In this document: positions 61,852-64,000 of the stretch, one piece after another
How the letters are laid out: the number at the start of each line of letters is the position of its first letter
Position numbering within the stretch: position 1 is the first letter of the stretch
NCBI GenBank assembly: GCA_023423975.1
Contig: JAFAEO010000073.1
Coordinates: 434,001 to 498,000, forward strand
Direction of reading: 5' to 3'
DNA from: Pseudomonadota bacterium
GTDB taxonomy: Bacteria > Pseudomonadota > Gammaproteobacteria > Burkholderiales > Burkholderiaceae_B
Length of the DNA: 64,000 bases
The notes under the pieces: model-generated
Databases searched by the model: none
What the model was told of the DNA's origin: nothing
The model's input: the letters and a program-made list of their open reading frames with translations, nothing else
Program-made: the position numbers and the translations under genes

Positions 61852-61954
61852 TATCAATGCATCACTATCGATTCATCACTATCGATTCATCACTATCGAT
61901 TCATTAATTTCGATTCATTAATTTCGAGTCGTTGATATCGATGCATTGATATTT
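61852..61954. repeat. 14-base tandem array flanked by a 12-base inverted repeat
   Basis: Contiguous 14-base units ending in TCG run from 61857: one ATGCATCACTATCG, two exact ATTCATCACTATCG (61871-61898), two exact ATTCATTAATTTCG (61899-61926), then AGTCGTTGATATCG and the start of another. The ends TATCAATGCATC (61852-61863) and GATGCATTGATA (61940-61951) are perfect inverted copies, so the whole block could form a large cruciform or RNA stem. Confidence 0.85.
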
Positions 61955-62334
61955 CCGGCGTAGCAATACCGATGGGGTACAAGGCAATGCCTGCGCTGCC
62001 CATCGTTATCTGCGCCGACCCGCTGTTCGCCGTTCTGTATAGCCCTCTCCCAACACCGCAACAACAGCTTCTGCTTGCGTGTTCCATCGCTCGGCTTTCA
62101 GGCCCCTCTTCAGGCCCTATTTTCTTCGGGCTCTCTTTTGTTTAACACTTCCAAATCTGATTGTCCACGGCAGCCTGCCGACTCATCAGAGCTATAGCCC
62201 TGGCCAACGCCTTTGTTTTTCCCCGGAATACAATCCCCCGTTCTTTTGTTGACCTCCTGCCAGTGCGCCTCACGCGACGGCGCATTGTCACAGCATGAAT
62301 CATCTTTAATTTATAAATCGTACCCGCACCACAC
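61955..62334. other. Intergenic region without recognised gene
   Basis: About 380 bases between the tandem array and the AAA protein gene. The frames on the minus strand here (61893-62087 and 62142-62405) run through the array or antisense to the ATPase gene and have no family resemblance. I see nothing else. Confidence 0.4.
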
Positions 62335-62904
62335 ATGAATTCGCAATCAGCCAATTTTTTTGTATTGACCGGTGGACCCGGCTCCGGCAAAACGACCTTG
62401 ATCAATCATCTGTCCGAAATGGGCTATCGCTGCATGCCGGAAGCGGGCCGGGCCGTGATACGCCAACAGCAAAGCGGTGGCGGCACTGCCCTGCCATGGA
62501 ACGACAAAACCGCGTATGCCCGGCGCATGTACGAACACGACATGGCGGCTTACCAGCGTGCATGCAATACGAGTGGCCCGGTTTTTTTTGACCGCGGCAT
62601 TGTGGACGTTGTTGCGTACCTGCAAATGGAGCAGTTGCCTGTTCCTGCCACCGTGCAAACAGCAGCGTCCCATTGTCGGTATCATACGACTGCGTTTATT
62701 TTGCCGCCCTGGCCACAGATCTATCGTCGTGACCGGGAACGCCAGCAAGACCTGCCCACCGCCATCGCAACCTATCACGCGATGATGAAAACATATTCAC
62801 AATATGGCTATATACTGATGCGTGTGCCCCACCTGCCGGTGGCGCAACGGGCGGCGTTCATTCTGAACGCGATCGCGTCCGGCCACCGCCGCGAACGGGA
62901 TTGA
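62335..62904 (+). CDS. AAA family ATPase/nucleotide kinase-like protein
   Basis: A 189-residue P-loop protein: Walker A VLTGGPGSGKTTLINHL at the N-terminus, PEAGRAVIRQQQ, and GPVFFDRGIVDVVAY as the acidic Walker B-like segment; RDRERQQDLPTAIATYHAM near the C-terminus carries arginines of a lid. It matches the AAA_28-type small ATPases annotated as ATP/GTP-binding proteins, whose role is unknown; some may be kinases. Convergent with ompW. Confidence 0.8.
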   Translation: MNSQSANFFVLTGGPGSGKTTLINHLSEMGYRCMPEAGRAVIRQQQSGGGTALPWNDKTAYARRMYEHDMAAYQRACNTSGPVFFDRGIVDVVAYLQMEQLPVPATVQTAASHCRYHTTAFILPPWPQIYRRDRERQQDLPTAIATYHAMMKTYSQYGYILMRVPHLPVAQRAAFILNAIASGHRRERD

Positions 62905-62959
62905 AAGCCCTGTTAATTGGGCACGTTACGGGACATCGCCTGTGCTTGCCCAGCGCCTA

Positions 62960-63628
62960 TCAGAACCGATATCCTACGCCGACCGTGGCGACCCAGGGAT
63001 TGATTTTTGCGGTGCCGATTTTCGTGCCATCAAGCCGAACGCTGGTCTTGATATCAATATAGCGAACACTGGCATTCAAAAACCAGTTATCGTTGATCTT
63101 CACATCGGCGCCCACTTGTGCGGCCAACCCCCAGGAGTCTGAAAGCTGGAGTTTTTCAACACCTAGATCCCGCAGCGCACCTGTCGGTTTGGTGTGAAAG
63201 AAGGTTGTGTAATTGAGCCCGACCCCCACATAAGGCTGCACCCGGGCGTCAGGCAAAAAGTGCCACTGGACGCTAAGCGTTGGAGGCAGGTGCCGGGTCG
63301 TACCAATCCTGCCAAGATCGCCTCCTAAGTCGGCTGCGCTACCACGGATATCATGTTTGAAAGGCGCTGCAGCCAGCAGTTCGATCCCGAGATGACGAGT
63401 TGCCATATACGTCAGACTGAAACTGGGACGCGTACTGTCATTGACATCCAGGTCAATCCCGCGGGGAGCGATACTTTTTCCGACCGTGCCATTACCCGAC
63501 TTGGGCATCACGCTTGTCATTCCGGCCTTTACAATCCAGTCCCCGGCCTCATGCGCAACGGCAGGTGATGCACCAAATGCGCCCAGCGCAAGCGAGACTG
63601 CGACAACCATATGACGAATGGCATACAT
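62960..63628 (-). CDS. ompW: OmpW family outer membrane protein
   Basis: A 222-residue outer-membrane eight-strand barrel. A signal peptide ends near AVAHEAGDW; the first strand GDWIVKAGMTSVMPKSG and the last WVATVGVGYRF ending in Phe are typical. GGAG is well placed for ATG 63628, and ATG 63638 in-frame upstream (63640) is less likely. OmpW is a small hydrophobic channel often induced under low oxygen; a perfect FNR-type site lies upstream here. Confidence 0.9.
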   Translation of the reverse strand: MYAIRHMVVAVSLALGAFGASPAVAHEAGDWIVKAGMTSVMPKSGNGTVGKSIAPRGIDLDVNDSTRPSFSLTYMATRHLGIELLAAAPFKHDIRGSAADLGGDLGRIGTTRHLPPTLSVQWHFLPDARVQPYVGVGLNYTTFFHTKPTGALRDLGVEKLQLSDSWGLAAQVGADVKINDNWFLNASVRYIDIKTSVRLDGTKIGTAKINPWVATVGVGYRF

Positions 63629-63694
63629 TTTTTTCTCCATCAGTACTTGTTAATGAACTGACAGAGTGCAACAAAAATCACAAATGAATATTGC

Positions 63695-63706
63695 GTTTGC
63701 GCAAAC
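63695..63706. promoter_or_regulatory. 12-base palindrome in the ompW promoter
   Basis: GTTTGCGCAAAC at 63695-63706 is a perfect palindrome between the FNR box and the probable -10 of ompW. It may be a second operator; the protein is unknown. Confidence 0.35.
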
Positions 63707-63731
63707 AACAGCAACTGCGCAACACTAAAAA

Positions 63732-63745
63732 TTGATTTAGATCAA
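63732..63745. promoter_or_regulatory. FNR/ANR box upstream of ompW
   Basis: TTGAT-TTAG-ATCAA at 63732-63745 is an exact match to the FNR/ANR consensus TTGAT-N4-ATCAA. It is centred about 110 bases before ATG 63628. With a TATTCA-like -10 at 63685-63690 it would lie near -60, a usual activating position. Oxygen-dependent induction of ompW is known in enterobacteria. Confidence 0.7.
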
Positions 63746-63868
63746 ACTTCGTGCATTGAACACAAGGCGATTGGCTCAATCCGGAACGATAAGTTGCAGC
63801 ACAGAAGTCAATAGCGGGAGCCGTCATGCGCTGTTCAACCCGGCACTAACAATATGGCACTAACAATG

Positions 63869-64000
63869 TTATAGCCCGGACGCGCAATGAAATTGAAGCT
63901 GTATCTGCTTGTCTGCGACAAGCGCCTGCTCTGATGCCAGCACCAGCGTTTTGTTGTCGCTCTTGCCGATCCCGATCAGCCCATTTTGCAGAACCTGCTG
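63869..64000 (-). CDS. C-terminal fragment of an unidentified protein
   Basis: A frame runs in from the right edge on the minus strand and stops at TAA 63869-63871, giving 43 residues that include NGLIGIGKSDNKTLVLASEQ and end in FHCASGL. The residue mix looks coding, but I do not recognise the family. The rest lies outside the window. Confidence 0.5.
   Translation of the reverse strand, partial: QQVLQNGLIGIGKSDNKTLVLASEQALVADKQIQLQFHCASGL

Noticed and set aside
61852..61954. Possible CRISPR-like array
   Set aside because: Units of 14 bases are contiguous with no spacers, and no cas genes are present; it is a simple tandem repeat.
62142..62405. Minus-strand open frame of 87 codons
   Set aside because: Partly antisense to the Walker A region of the AAA protein; basic composition without family likeness.
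1..64000. Mobile elements, prophage or tRNA-linked integration sites
   Set aside because: No transposase, integrase, phage structural gene or tRNA was seen on either strand.

Overview
The window looks like chromosomal DNA of a metabolically versatile betaproteobacterium, most likely Burkholderiales/Alcaligenaceae (Bordetella, Achromobacter or Advenella type). The main reason is five Bug/TctC-type periplasmic receptors with no TctA/TctB membrane genes in sight, a habit of that group; the many CaiB CoA-transferases, crotonases and TRAP/ABC importers fit. This assignment is inference. I see no rRNA, tRNA, insertion sequence, phage gene or CRISPR array. Nearly the whole window is a chain of small catabolic modules, each with its own importer or receptor, two to six enzymes, and usually a divergent regulator.

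Layout. 1-5253 (+): end of a polyamine-type ABC importer, then a three-subunit FAD/[2Fe-2S] amine or imino-acid dehydrogenase of the HcnABC/OoxAB/LhpBEF type, RidA and a second FAD oxidase. 5337-14897: a long minus-strand CoA-thioester operon (nitronate monooxygenase-like, crotonase, CaiB, Bug, crotonase, acyl-CoA ligase, HMG-CoA-lyase-like), a divergent MarR regulator and a further CaiB gene. 14961-17097: divergent Bug/LysR pair. 17087-21996 (-): amino-acid ABC importer with an aminotransferase and an RraA/HMG-aldolase-like protein. 22244-25873 (-): LysR, Bug and a split AtuA pair. 26107-28801: lone HTH protein and catalase KatE. 29139-34906: MocR regulator divergent from a TRAP importer plus class II HMG-CoA reductase, a likely mevalonate-use locus. 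35086-40514 (-): amino-acid-type ABC importer, uronate dehydrogenase and an MFS carrier. 41097-45245: CaiB/crotonase/Bug operon divergent from LysR. 45301-46773: MazG-like, streptomycin-kinase-like and dodecin genes. 46988-54309: TRAP importer, VOC protein, RuBisCO-like protein and DUF1537 kinase under a LacI regulator. 54385-59611: CMD protein, tartrate/fumarate dehydratase subunits, D-tartrate dehydratase (enolase superfamily) and Bug under a GntR regulator. 59692-64000: dienelactone hydrolase, asparaginase, an AAA nucleotide-binding protein, OmpW with an FNR box, and the tail of an unidentified gene.

Most worth following up: the RuBisCO-like/kinase/VOC/TRAP operon of unknown substrate; the ABC-aminotransferase-aldolase operon, which reads as a complete route from an unusual amino acid to pyruvate; the HMG-CoA-lyase homologue whose catalytic Cys is a His; a crotonase lacking both catalytic Glu residues; two short tandem arrays with 13-14 base units; and several regulator/operator pairs visible as inverted or direct repeats. 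All functions are read from sequence motifs and context; nothing was searched or computed.
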